Shown in pieces: positions 26,135 through 34,043 of a stretch of 64,000 bases of DNA. A program made the position numbers and the translations under genes. Position 1 is the stretch's first letter. Every line of letters begins with the position of its first letter. Below the pieces are notes generated by a model, which saw only the letters and a list, made by a program, of their open reading frames with translations, ran no database searches and had not been told where the DNA came from. The stretch comes from Natronomonas halophila (GTDB lineage Archaea > Halobacteriota > Halobacteria > Halobacteriales > Haloarculaceae): assembly GCF_013391085.1 (NCBI RefSeq), contig NZ_CP058334.1, positions 558,001-622,000 of the forward strand. The letters run 5' to 3'.

Positions 26135-27052
26135 GTGCGCTATCGTAACCTCCTGTTGTTCTGTACGCTTGCGGCGGTGTGGGGATCGGCCTTCATGGCC
26201 ATCAAGGCCGGACTCGGAAGTGCCGCCGCGCCCGCGTACTTCTACGATGCTCCCGTGTTGTTCGCCGCGGTTCGCTACGATGTCGCCGGCGTCCTCATGC
26301 TCGGCTACGCCGCGTGGGTCACCGACCGCTGGCGGCCCCGGAGCGGCCCCGAGTGGCTCGTCGTCGGCATCGGCGCCGTCTTCCTCATCGCTGGCTATCA
26401 CGCCCTGCTGTTCATCGGCCAGTTAGGGACGACCAGCGCCGCCGCCGCGGTCATCGTCTCGCTGTCGCCCGTCCTGACGACGGCCTTCGCCCGCGCGTTC
26501 CTCCCGGAGGAACGACTCACCGCGGTCGGCCTCGTCGGAATGGCGCTCGGCCTCGTCGGCGTCGTCATCCTCGCCCGACCCGACCCCGGCAACCTCGTCG
26601 GGTCACGCTTCGAGGCGCTTGTCTTCGGCGCCGCGCTCTGTTTCGCTCTGGGCAGCGTCCTCACCCGACGGTTCGAGACGGACCTTCCCATCGAGACGAT
26701 GGAAGCGTGGTCGATGGTCGGTGGCGCCCTTCTGATGCACGGCATCAGCCTCGGTCTTCAGGAATCGGTCAGCGGTCTGCCACCGCTTCGGGAAACCGTC
26801 GCGCTCGTCTATCTCGCCATCGTCGCCAGCGCCGCCGGCTTCCTCATCTACTTCGACCTGCTGGACCGACTCGGCCCCATCGAAATCAACCTCGTCTCCT
26901 ACGTCGCGCCTGTGTTCGCGGCGCTGACGGGGTTTCTCTTCCTCGGAGAGGTCATCGACGCGCCGACTGTCCTCGGCTTCCTCGTCATCCTCGTCGGGTT
27001 CGTCCTCATCAAACGCCGGGCTATCCGCGAAGAACTGGCGCGGCAGCGGTAA
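26135..27052 (+). CDS. EamA/DMT-family transporter
   Basis: A 305-aa ten-helix transporter of the drug/metabolite superfamily with two EamA repeats. The first begins LLLFCTLAAVWGSAFMAIKA, ending in TTSAAAAVIVSLSPVLTTAF; the second ends EINLVSYVAPVFAALTGFLF. Substrate unknown; members export amino acids or metabolites. Starts at GTG 26135 (VRYRNLLLFC) or GTG 26084 are possible; the first is closer to the usual N-terminus. Confidence 0.85.
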   Translation: MRYRNLLLFCTLAAVWGSAFMAIKAGLGSAAAPAYFYDAPVLFAAVRYDVAGVLMLGYAAWVTDRWRPRSGPEWLVVGIGAVFLIAGYHALLFIGQLGTTSAAAAVIVSLSPVLTTAFARAFLPEERLTAVGLVGMALGLVGVVILARPDPGNLVGSRFEALVFGAALCFALGSVLTRRFETDLPIETMEAWSMVGGALLMHGISLGLQESVSGLPPLRETVALVYLAIVASAAGFLIYFDLLDRLGPIEINLVSYVAPVFAALTGFLFLGEVIDAPTVLGFLVILVGFVLIKRRAIREELARQR

Positions 27053-27283
27053 CTACGCCCGGTAGTCGTGACCGAGAAACAGGGCGAACACGTTGCCGGC
27101 AAGGAGGCCGGCGAGGACCAGATAATCGCCGTTCCCATCCAGACCGTTAGCGAGCACCGCGAGCGTACAGAAGGGCAGCAACACCGCCGCCCAGAAGGCG
27201 CCGGCCCGGAGCCGTTGCTGCAACCGGGACCGGTCACCAGCCGTGACGGATGGGTCGTTGGTGGAGGTGGAGGGACTCATCAC
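27053..27283 (-). CDS. Small two-helix membrane protein
   Basis: A 76-aa protein with a polar N-terminus (STSTNDPSVTAGDRSRLQQR) and two hydrophobic segments (AGAFWAAVLLPFCTLAVLA and YLVLAGLLAGNVFALFLG). ATG codons at 27283 and 27280 are equivalent. It converges directly on the DMT transporter. Function unknown. Confidence 0.6.
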   Translation of the reverse strand: MMSPSTSTNDPSVTAGDRSRLQQRLRAGAFWAAVLLPFCTLAVLANGLDGNGDYLVLAGLLAGNVFALFLGHDYRA

Positions 27284-27430
27284 GGTCGATTCATCCGGCG
27301 GAACCCACTAATAACTGCGAGAGCCTTCGACACGTTTCGAGACGTTTCACGATATTAGTCGCCGTATATACGACATTTTATAACCAGTTCTGTGCCGCCG
27401 AGAGGTTTCAGCCGTACCGCAGGACGCGTT

Positions 27431-27856
27431 TCAGCCGAGCACCGTGACCTGTATCTCGTGTGGCCCATCGGGGGTTTCGACGGTGACCCGGTCGCGAATC
27501 CGCTCCCGAACCGCCTCGCGCCACGCCTCGACGGCCGCCTCGTGTCGCTTCCGGTGTTCGGACCGACTGTATTCGACCTCGGGGTCCGAACGGAGGTCGT
27601 CCTCCGTGTCGTCGGCGCTCGGAAACGACGGCACCGACGCGACGAGTTTCGCCGGCGGGATATGGAGCGGTTCCGGCGTTCCGTAGTCGCTCTCGGTCCC
27701 TGCCCGATGGAGTCGGGCCCGCATACGACCGCTGAAGGGTGGCGTCACGCGCAGGACGGCACCCGCGTCGCGCCGCTCGTTGGCTTCAAGCGCGGCCACG
27801 ACGTCGTCGGCCGTGACGGCGATAGTCCGGACGGTCGACGGGTCCTCCGAGGTCAC
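27431..27856 (-). CDS. Conserved haloarchaeal protein, about 141 aa
   Basis: A soluble protein with an N-terminal part TIAVTADDVVAALEANERRD, a beta segment RVTPPFSGRMRARLHRAG, and a C-terminal helix rich in Glu and Arg (HRKRHEAAVEAWREAVRERI). No catalytic motif is visible. Starts at GTG 27877 or GTG 27856 are both possible; GTTAACC about 30 nt upstream of 27856 looks like the TATA, favouring the shorter form. Function unknown. Confidence 0.6.
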   Translation of the reverse strand: MTSEDPSTVRTIAVTADDVVAALEANERRDAGAVLRVTPPFSGRMRARLHRAGTESDYGTPEPLHIPPAKLVASVPSFPSADDTEDDLRSDPEVEYSRSEHRKRHEAAVEAWREAVRERIRDRVTVETPDGPHEIQVTVLG

Positions 27857-27958
27857 GTCCGATACCGAGGCGGCCACCCGCTTGAGGTTAACGCCGACGG
27901 CGCGGCCGACGGGACAACGTCAGTGCGACACAGGCGTACCGCGGCGCTAAACCCTCGA

Positions 27959-28375
27959 TTAAAGCGCCGGCTCGAACTCCCGGAACCGCTCGCGCCACTC
28001 CTCGGGGACCGGCTGTGTGCTTTCCCCGTTCTCGTCCAAGACGACCTGCACCGTCGTTCCGGTCGCGGCGGGCTTGTCGTCGTCGCCCGCATAGACGCGG
28101 TAGCCGAGGGTGAAACTCGACTCCCCGACCTCGGTGACGCCAACCTCGACGCGGACGTACTCGTCGGCGTGGACGACAGGCCGGCGGAAATCGAGGTTGA
28201 TGTTTGCGAGGACCATCTCAAACTCGTCGAACGTCATGTCGATTACCTCTTCAACGTACTCGATTCGGGCCTGTTCGAGATAGGAACCGTAGACGGCGTT
28301 GTTGACGTGCGCGAGGGCATCCATGTCACGATACCGAACCGTCATCTCGACGTCGAATCGGAACTCCTGGTCCAT
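27959..28375 (-). CDS. Acyl-CoA thioesterase (4HBT hot-dog family)
   Basis: A 138-aa hot-dog-fold protein. The active-site motif is TVRYRDMDALAHVNNAVYGS, with the Asp and the HVNN signature of 4-hydroxybenzoyl-CoA thioesterase-like enzymes near residue 20. The following strand is YLEQARIEYVEEV. It probably cleaves an acyl-CoA thioester; the acyl group is unknown. It lies 56 bases after the enolase-superfamily gene on the same strand and may be co-transcribed with it. Confidence 0.87.
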   Translation of the reverse strand: MDQEFRFDVEMTVRYRDMDALAHVNNAVYGSYLEQARIEYVEEVIDMTFDEFEMVLANINLDFRRPVVHADEYVRVEVGVTEVGESSFTLGYRVYAGDDDKPAATGTTVQVVLDENGESTQPVPEEWRERFREFEPAL

Positions 28376-28431
28376 ATCCGAGGCGCGTCCCTCTCCGCGA
28401 AGGGCGTTTCGCTTCGGGCCAATCCCACGAC

Positions 28432-29547
28432 TCAGGGCGGCCACGCTATTCCCCGCCGATTTTCGGGCGGCGACAGGGGACTCGACGGCAGGTCCGTCCG
28501 TGGCTCCGGGTCGTTGTACCCGCCCGGCGCCACGTCGTTGGGCGCGTCGGGATAGAACAGCGACGCAAGCGCCTGAATGTGCGCGCGCCCGACGTCGAGT
28601 TCGAACTGGCCGCCGCCGTAGCACCGAATTTCCTGCTCCTCGCAGTAATCGATTGTTTCCAGAAGCGACCGTACCGACCCGAACCGGGAGGGTTTGATGT
28701 TGAGCCAGTTCGGCTCCCATGGCAGCGCCTCGACACTGTCGATGCCCGTAATCGGGTAGTCCCACGAAATCCGGTCGGCAGCATCCTCGATTATCGGCCG
28801 CGTCTCATCGGTGAGGTGTGGGTCCTCGATGACGGCCTCGGGAAAGGCGTCGACGACCATCCCGTAGAGGTCCGGGTCCCCCGGTTGGTCGACGTCGGTG
28901 CCCTCGTACTGGCCCTTGAGGTCGAGGATCCGGACGGCGTCGGTCTCGGCGAGGCGCTCGACGAGACCGGCGGTCCACTCGTCGGTCGGGTCGAGTTTGA
29001 ATGCCAGCGTCGACTCGATATCCAGCAGCGTCTCGATACGGTCGAACGTCGGCGGGTCCCCGAGGCGCGTGCTCACCACGAACCTGACGGGGTCGTACTC
29101 GCGGCCCACGGCCTCGCCGAGGGTCGTTTCGGCCTGCTTCAACGCGAGGTCGAGGGCGGCGCTCTCGAAGGCCCACCGGCGGTAGTTCCGGAACGACGAT
29201 TGCTCGGGGGCGCCCGCCGGAAACAGGTCGCGGTCGCCGACCATCTCGGAGAACTCGTCGAAGGCGTATTCCCCGGCCAGCGACGGCGTTTCGGCTTCCT
29301 CGTGGAAGCGGTAATGGTCCTCGCTTTCGTAGGTGACGTCCTCGCCGTAGCCCGTCACGCCGTCGCCGCGGAGTTCGACGACGGTCGTCGTCCGGGTGAA
29401 ATCGCTCGACGTCTCGCGTTCGCGAAGCGAGAGCCGACACTCATCGACAACGAGCGGCAGGTCGGAAACGGCGTCGTACAGCGACACGGGACGGTAATCG
29501 GGCGCTGTGGTCTTGGTCGTTCCGCCGGTGACGGGACTGCCGCTCAC
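28432..29547 (-). CDS. Enolase-superfamily (MR/MLE, OSBS-like) protein
   Basis: A 371-aa enzyme of the mandelate racemase/muconate lactonising group. Likely catalytic and metal residues are spread as expected over the barrel: Lys in TLAFKLDPTDEW, Asp in VRILDLKGQYEG, Glu in EAVIEDPHLTDE, Asp in PITGIDSVEAL and Lys in WLNIKPSRFGSV. This spacing fits o-succinylbenzoate synthase or dipeptide epimerase-like members; no menaquinone gene is adjacent, so the reaction stays open. The start is GTG 29547; the frame continues upstream only through the tRNA-Met gene, which rules out a longer protein. Confidence 0.8.
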   Translation of the reverse strand: MSGSPVTGGTTKTTAPDYRPVSLYDAVSDLPLVVDECRLSLRERETSSDFTRTTTVVELRGDGVTGYGEDVTYESEDHYRFHEEAETPSLAGEYAFDEFSEMVGDRDLFPAGAPEQSSFRNYRRWAFESAALDLALKQAETTLGEAVGREYDPVRFVVSTRLGDPPTFDRIETLLDIESTLAFKLDPTDEWTAGLVERLAETDAVRILDLKGQYEGTDVDQPGDPDLYGMVVDAFPEAVIEDPHLTDETRPIIEDAADRISWDYPITGIDSVEALPWEPNWLNIKPSRFGSVRSLLETIDYCEEQEIRCYGGGQFELDVGRAHIQALASLFYPDAPNDVAPGGYNDPEPRTDLPSSPLSPPENRRGIAWPP

Positions 29548-29577
29548 TACGTTACGCTCCTCGCTTAGAAATGTAAG

Positions 29578-29711
29578 TGCCCGGGGAGGGCTCCGAACCC
29601 TCGATCTCCGCATGTCCCAGGAACGAGGCGCAGGCAACGCCTCGGGACATCGCGGTTGCCGCCTCGTTAACCCTATGAGTGCGGCGCTATGTCCAGCTAA
29701 GCCACCCGGGC
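29578..29711 (-). tRNA. tRNA-Met (CAU), elongator type, with a 60-nt intron
   Basis: The acceptor arms GCCCGGG (29711-29705) and CCCGGGC (29585-29579) pair, with discriminator A at 29578. The T-arm reads GAGGGTTCGGAGCCCTC. Anticodon stem CCGCA/TGCGG closes the loop CTCATAA once the intron 29673-29614 is removed between positions 37 and 38, leaving a 74-nt tRNA. Sequence around both splice points can form a bulge-helix-bulge. Elongator tRNA-Met introns are known in haloarchaea. A CAU tRNA-Ile is the alternative but fits the body sequence less well. Confidence 0.9.
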
Positions 29712-29802
29712 TCATTTTTCGATTGCCGGTTGGCACCCTTCAACCTTCCTATCTCCGTCGGGTGATTCGCCCCGCCACCACACCCCACGACCTGACCCAT
29801 CG

Positions 29803-29809
29803 TTTTATA
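29803..29809 (+). promoter_or_regulatory. TATA box of the gene at 29834
   Basis: TTTTATA about 28 nt before the ATG at 29834, giving a leaderless transcript. Confidence 0.6.
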
Positions 29810-29833
29810 GCCCGCAACGAACACACCGCAGGC

Positions 29834-30805
29834 ATGGACGAACTCCCGGAACGCCTCGTCGAGGCCGTCGGTGATGCGACGGCCATCGAACTCATCGACA
29901 TCGGCGGTGGCGACATCGTCGCTATCACCCCCGCGGAGACGTACTGCTACCGCTCCGAGGGGCTGTTGTCCGACGAGACCGTCGACCGCTACCCGCACGA
30001 CATCGACCGGCTGACGACCGAAGCCGGCCGCCGGAAGACGACGATTCACTTCGAGACCATCGACGGCGAACGGAGCCTCACAGTCCCCGGTAACGTCGCC
30101 GACGAGGTCATCGAAGCCATCCTGAAAGGCGTCCTCCGAACGGCCGACGTCGTCGACGATGGCGAGACGATTCAGGCGTTGTTCCGGTTCAGCGAACTCA
30201 CCCTCGTGGTGACCGAAGACCAACTCCTGAAACACGTCGGCAGCGCCGTCTGGAACGACGACTACGAGGCCTTCGCCTACGAGGCGCTGACCGACCTCGA
30301 TTTCGAGGAGGGCAGCGTCGCCACACAGGTCATCGTGGAGGTCGACGGCCGCCGCCAGCGCGTGAAAGTGCCGAACGAACACGCCGGCCGTGTCCGACAG
30401 GAGGTTCAAAGCGCCGTCTTCGAGTACCACGACGTCTCCTCGCTGGGCGGCCTCCGCGCGGAGGTCCGCGAGGAGGAAGACGAAGAGGAGTCGGAAGCCG
30501 ACGAGGACGATACCGATTCCGAGTCCTCCGCAGTGGTCGATTCCGACTGGTCGCCGCCCGCTGACCAGGACGTGACCAGTCTCTCGGAGAACAAAGCCAG
30601 CAGCGGCGGTACGGACGAGTCAATCACGGGGAGTGACGCCGAACGCAACACCGACGATGCTGCGGGTGCGACCGCGGCCGACGTCGACGCGCTCGCCGAA
30701 CAAGTCGATGAACTGACCGAAACCGTCGAACGGCAGAGCGAACTCATCGAGGCACAACAGGAGACGCTCGAAAAATTAGTCGACGAACTCCGCCGCGGCC
30801 GGTAG
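29834..30805 (+). CDS. Conserved haloarchaeal protein with PH-like repeats and a C-terminal coiled coil
   Basis: A 323-aa protein. Two similar beta-rich halves fill residues about 1-210 (IELIDIGGGDIVAITPAETY; FRFSELTLVVTEDQLLKHVG, with strands like those of PH-type domains). A very acidic Glu/Asp/Ser linker (about 215-280) leads to a coiled-coil helix (LAEQVDELTETVERQSELIE) at the C-terminus. I recall a haloarchaeal family of this design without assigned function. The coiled coil suggests a scaffold or complex partner. Confidence 0.7.
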   Translation: MDELPERLVEAVGDATAIELIDIGGGDIVAITPAETYCYRSEGLLSDETVDRYPHDIDRLTTEAGRRKTTIHFETIDGERSLTVPGNVADEVIEAILKGVLRTADVVDDGETIQALFRFSELTLVVTEDQLLKHVGSAVWNDDYEAFAYEALTDLDFEEGSVATQVIVEVDGRRQRVKVPNEHAGRVRQEVQSAVFEYHDVSSLGGLRAEVREEEDEEESEADEDDTDSESSAVVDSDWSPPADQDVTSLSENKASSGGTDESITGSDAERNTDDAAGATAADVDALAEQVDELTETVERQSELIEAQQETLEKLVDELRRGR

Positions 30806-30809
30806 CCGC

Positions 30810-31172
30810 CTATTCTCGCCCGGTCACTTTCCGGATACACGACGACCCGAAGGGGCCGTGTTCGCCGGCTTCCAGTTTCATGAAGTAGCCGGTCGATATC
30901 GACGCACCGCAGCGACGGCACTCGAAGTCACCCTCTCGGGAGACGACCTCGCTTTCGAAACTGAGGAACTGGCCGCCGGCCGGCTTGACGGTATCGCCCT
31001 CGCGGGTGATGTGGCCCCGCTTTTCGGCCTCTTCGAGGATGGCACGGGTCGTCTCGGGATGGGTCGTAATCGTCTCGATGCGGTCGATGACGTCCGGCAG
31101 CGCAAGTTCGGCGTCTTCGAGGCGGGCCAGCAGTTGCACGCCGAGTTCGACCGGGTTCTCCGACTCGTCCAC
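30810..31172 (-). CDS. Winged-helix plus zinc-binding conserved protein (DUF5830-like)
   Basis: A 120-aa protein. The N-terminal part (VELGVQLLARLEDAELALPD, ILEEAEKRGHITREGDTV) looks like a small helix-turn-helix domain. The C-terminal part holds a cysteine pair, FECRRCGASISTGYFMKL, and a later Cys in GPFGSSCIRKVTGRE, so a zinc site is likely. I recall this as a haloarchaeal DUF (possibly DUF5830). The start is GTG 31172, 26 nt from the minus-strand TATA (31194-31202). Confidence 0.72.
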   Translation of the reverse strand: MDESENPVELGVQLLARLEDAELALPDVIDRIETITTHPETTRAILEEAEKRGHITREGDTVKPAGGQFLSFESEVVSREGDFECRRCGASISTGYFMKLEAGEHGPFGSSCIRKVTGRE

Positions 31173-31193
31173 AGCGGTTGCTCGGTTGGGTCG

Positions 31194-31202
31194 AATAAAA
31201 AT
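31194..31202 (-). promoter_or_regulatory. TATA box of the gene starting at 31172
   Basis: ATTTTTATT on the minus strand, about 26 nt before the GTG at 31172; it supports that start over a frame reaching 31223. Confidence 0.55.
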
Positions 31203-31254
31203 CGCCGGGTCACCCCACCACAAGAGGTTTGTCCTGCGGGTTGCTTCCTCCGAC

Positions 31255-31908
31255 GTGAACCGCGCGACCGCACGTCAGTTGGTCGGCATCGGCGTCGTCG
31301 TTGCCATCGCCGGCGCTGCCGCCCTGTCGACATCGCCGTCGGCGCTCTTCGCTCACGCGGAGGCGCTGGCGGCCCGACCGGTCCTCCTTGCGCTCGCGCT
31401 CGGCGGCCTGTATCTCGTCCGTCCCGCGCTGGCCTGGCCGATTAGCGCGCTCTCGATTCTCCTCGGCTACCTGTTCGGTCCCATCGCCATCCCCATTGCA
31501 CTCGGCGGCGCCGTCCTGACGGCCCTGCCGGCCTACACGCTCGCCCGCTATCTCGGCCACGACGCCGGGATGCTCGCCCGGGTCGGCGACGCCGGCAGCC
31601 TCGTCCGGAAGACGACCGGCGACCTCCGCGGTATCGTCGCGGTCCGCCTCGCCCCGCTTCCGACCGACCCCGTCTCCTATGCCGCCGGCCTCGCCGGCGT
31701 CCCGCTCCGCCCCTACGTCCTCGGCACCGTTATCGGCGAGTCGCCGTGGGTCGTGACCGCCGTTCTCCTCGGGGCATCGATGGGCGAGTTGACCACCGCA
31801 GGCGCCTCGGCCGACCCGCTTTTGCTCGGAACCGCCCTCGCGCTTGCGGTCCTGCTCGCGCTGTCAGGGCCGGCCTATCGCCGTATCGTGGGCAACGCCG
31901 GGGCCTAA
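31255..31908 (+). CDS. TVP38/TMEM64 (VTT domain) membrane protein
   Basis: A 217-aa protein with about five helices and the SNARE-associated/VTT-domain pattern: RPALAWPISALSILLGYLFG, then the re-entrant AYTLARYLGHDAG, RLAPLPTDPVSYAAGLAGVP and GTVIGESPWVVTAVLLGASM. This superfamily includes DedA and lipid scramblases; the cargo is not known. The start GTG 31255 (VNRATARQLVG) just precedes the first helix. Its stop overlaps the convergent zinc-finger gene by four bases. Confidence 0.83.
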   Translation: MNRATARQLVGIGVVVAIAGAAALSTSPSALFAHAEALAARPVLLALALGGLYLVRPALAWPISALSILLGYLFGPIAIPIALGGAVLTALPAYTLARYLGHDAGMLARVGDAGSLVRKTTGDLRGIVAVRLAPLPTDPVSYAAGLAGVPLRPYVLGTVIGESPWVVTAVLLGASMGELTTAGASADPLLLGTALALAVLLALSGPAYRRIVGNAGA

Positions 31909-32030
31909 TAGAAGGTATCAGCGCAGTCGTAGACGACGCCGTGTTGCGGGCAGACGTACTTGCAATGGCGCTCGTACATCGGCCGCTCGCACATGGGACA
32001 CGGCCGGCCGCCCGTCTCGCCGTCGGTCAT
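31905..32030 (-). CDS. Small zinc-finger protein (HVO_2523-type)
   Basis: A 41-aa protein with two CxxC-like knuckles, PCPMCERPMYERHCKYVCPQ, then HGVVYDCADTFY. The pattern matches a conserved haloarchaeal small zinc-finger family I recall as HVO_2523. Such microproteins bind zinc and affect cell physiology, by unknown means. A minus-strand CTTATTC (near 32057) is the likely TATA for leaderless start 32030. Confidence 0.8.
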   Translation of the reverse strand: MTDGETGGRPCPMCERPMYERHCKYVCPQHGVVYDCADTFY

Positions 32031-32076
32031 TGTCCGCTCCTCACACCGCGGGAGAATAAGCCTGCCCCACTCCGGT

Positions 32077-33864
32077 TCAGTCCTCGCTTCGTTCGACACC
32101 CGAGACTTCGAAGCGGGCACCGCCGCTTTCGGCCCCCGTACAGGAGACGGACCAGCCGTGAGCCTTCGCGATACGCTGGATGATGGTCAGCCCGGTGCCC
32201 GTTCCGGCGCTACTGGTCGAATGGCCCTCCTCGAAGATTCGCTCGCGTTCGTCCGCCGGGATGCCCCGGCCGTCGTCGGCGACGTAGAAGCCGTCCGGGG
32301 TTGGGCCGACGGTCACCGTGAGTGTGGCACCCCCGTCCCGACTGATGTTGGCCGTCGAGGTGCCGGGTTCCGATGTCTTCGTCGCCGTATTTGTAGCGCC
32401 ATGCTCGACAGCGTCCTCGCGAGTGGACGAGCGAGGGCTCGTGGAACCATGTTCCACGGCGTTCCGAAAGAAGTTCTCGAAGAGGCGAACGAGTCGTGCC
32501 CGGTCGGCCAGAAGCGTCGCGTCGTCGACGACTCGGAGGCTACAGTCGCCCGAGTCGACGTTCTGCCATGCGGTTTCCGCGGTCTCCCGGAGGTCCGTCG
32601 GCGAGAGGTCGGTCACGTCGTCGCCGCCACGGGCCAACGCCAGCACGTCGTCGATAATCGTCTCCATCCGCTTGTGGGCGGCATCGGTCTCATCGAGATG
32701 TGAGAGGTCGCCCGTCTCCCGAGTGAGGTCGGTGTAGCCACGGGCGACCGTCAGCGGATTGCGCAGGTCGTGGCTGACGACGCTGGCGAACTGGTCGAGT
32801 TGTTCGTTCCGTTCCCGGAGTTGGCGCTCGCGGCGCTCCCGTTCGGTGACGTCCCGAACGAGGAACAGCCACCCGACGGGGCGGCCCCGCCCGCCGGACA
32901 TCGGGGTCGCCGTGATCTGGAAATGCGAGTCCTCGATGGTGAGGTCGACCTCCTGTTCGGTCTCGGCGTTTCGGAGTCGCCGATAGAGGCGCTGGGCTTC
33001 CGGCACCGATTCGAGGACGGTATCGAGTTCCCGGCCAACGAGAGTTGTCTCGGCCGCCCCGTCGAGGAGTTCGTCGGCGAGTTCCCGACCCGCCGCGTTG
33101 ACGTCGACGAGGTGGCCGTCCGCATCGACGATGAACACCGCGTCGTTGATGTCGTCGAGGACCCGGTCCCGCGCGATGGGCACGAGGTCGATGAACTGAT
33201 AGCGCGTGATGGCGACCGTAAACAGCGCCGCCGAGGCGACGAAGCCGAGCGGCGCGGCGTCGAACCCGATTTGCCCGGCGATGTACGCGAAGTTCGCGAG
33301 GGTCGGCGCAGCGATGGCGCCGAAGACGGTGACGTACTGGGCCGCATCCAGGGCCGGCGCCCGATAGAGCAGGCCGACGACCAGCAGGGCTGCGATGCTG
33401 ACGAGTAGATACGAGTAGGTCGTATGCACCCAGAACGCGGGACCGAACGCGATAGCGACGCCGGTCACCGACGCCGGGTCCGACGCGATTGACTCGAAGA
33501 AGAGCGCTCGCGGATTGGCCGTAATCATGACCAGCACCGCGAGCGGGTGAATCGACAGCACAGCGAGCGTGTGTCGGGTTATCAGGTACTCCCGCCCCGT
33601 GTATTCGAGGCCGAACAGGAAGATGGAGGCGACGACGACCACGACACCGACGTAGACGCTCCGCTGGAGCCACATCGAGGCGGTGTAATCGGCCGTGAGG
33701 CTGGCGAGAAACAGCGCGGTACACCACCAGCCGGCACCGACGATACTGCCCAACAGCGGTATCGCCCCGGGTTTCCGGCCGTGCCGATGGACGATGTAAC
33801 CGAGACCGACCGTCGATAGCGCGGAAATACCATACAGCGCGGCTATCGTCGATTGGGCTGCCAT
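32077..33864 (-). CDS. Membrane sensor histidine kinase (7TM, PAS, HisKA, HATPase)
   Basis: A 595-aa kinase. Residues about 1-215 form a seven-helix histidine-kinase sensor region. A PAS domain follows (DAVFIVDADGHLVDVNAAGR), then the H box FASVVSHDLRNPLTVARGY, and an ATPase domain with N box FFRNAVEHGSTSP, G1 VADDGRGIPADERERIFEEG and G2 TGTGLTIIQRIAKAHG. Between N box and the next strand there is a 40-residue polar insertion that repeats AVEHG. No response regulator is next to it. The signal is unknown. Confidence 0.88.
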   Translation of the reverse strand: MAAQSTIAALYGISALSTVGLGYIVHRHGRKPGAIPLLGSIVGAGWWCTALFLASLTADYTASMWLQRSVYVGVVVVVASIFLFGLEYTGREYLITRHTLAVLSIHPLAVLVMITANPRALFFESIASDPASVTGVAIAFGPAFWVHTTYSYLLVSIAALLVVGLLYRAPALDAAQYVTVFGAIAAPTLANFAYIAGQIGFDAAPLGFVASAALFTVAITRYQFIDLVPIARDRVLDDINDAVFIVDADGHLVDVNAAGRELADELLDGAAETTLVGRELDTVLESVPEAQRLYRRLRNAETEQEVDLTIEDSHFQITATPMSGGRGRPVGWLFLVRDVTERERRERQLRERNEQLDQFASVVSHDLRNPLTVARGYTDLTRETGDLSHLDETDAAHKRMETIIDDVLALARGGDDVTDLSPTDLRETAETAWQNVDSGDCSLRVVDDATLLADRARLVRLFENFFRNAVEHGSTSPRSSTREDAVEHGATNTATKTSEPGTSTANISRDGGATLTVTVGPTPDGFYVADDGRGIPADERERIFEEGHSTSSAGTGTGLTIIQRIAKAHGWSVSCTGAESGGARFEVSGVERSED

Positions 33865-34043
33865 GGGTCGCTCACCGACCCGTCGACGGGCGGATGCCCA
33901 CACATCCGGACCGTTCCCTACCGTCCATTGCCAACACCCAACACGAATTCATACGTTGGAATCCGTCGCATCCGAATAAAACCCACGGCCGAACTCAACG
34001 GGAAAAGCGATGACAAGCCGCGTCGCTCGTTAGCGGGGCCGCC

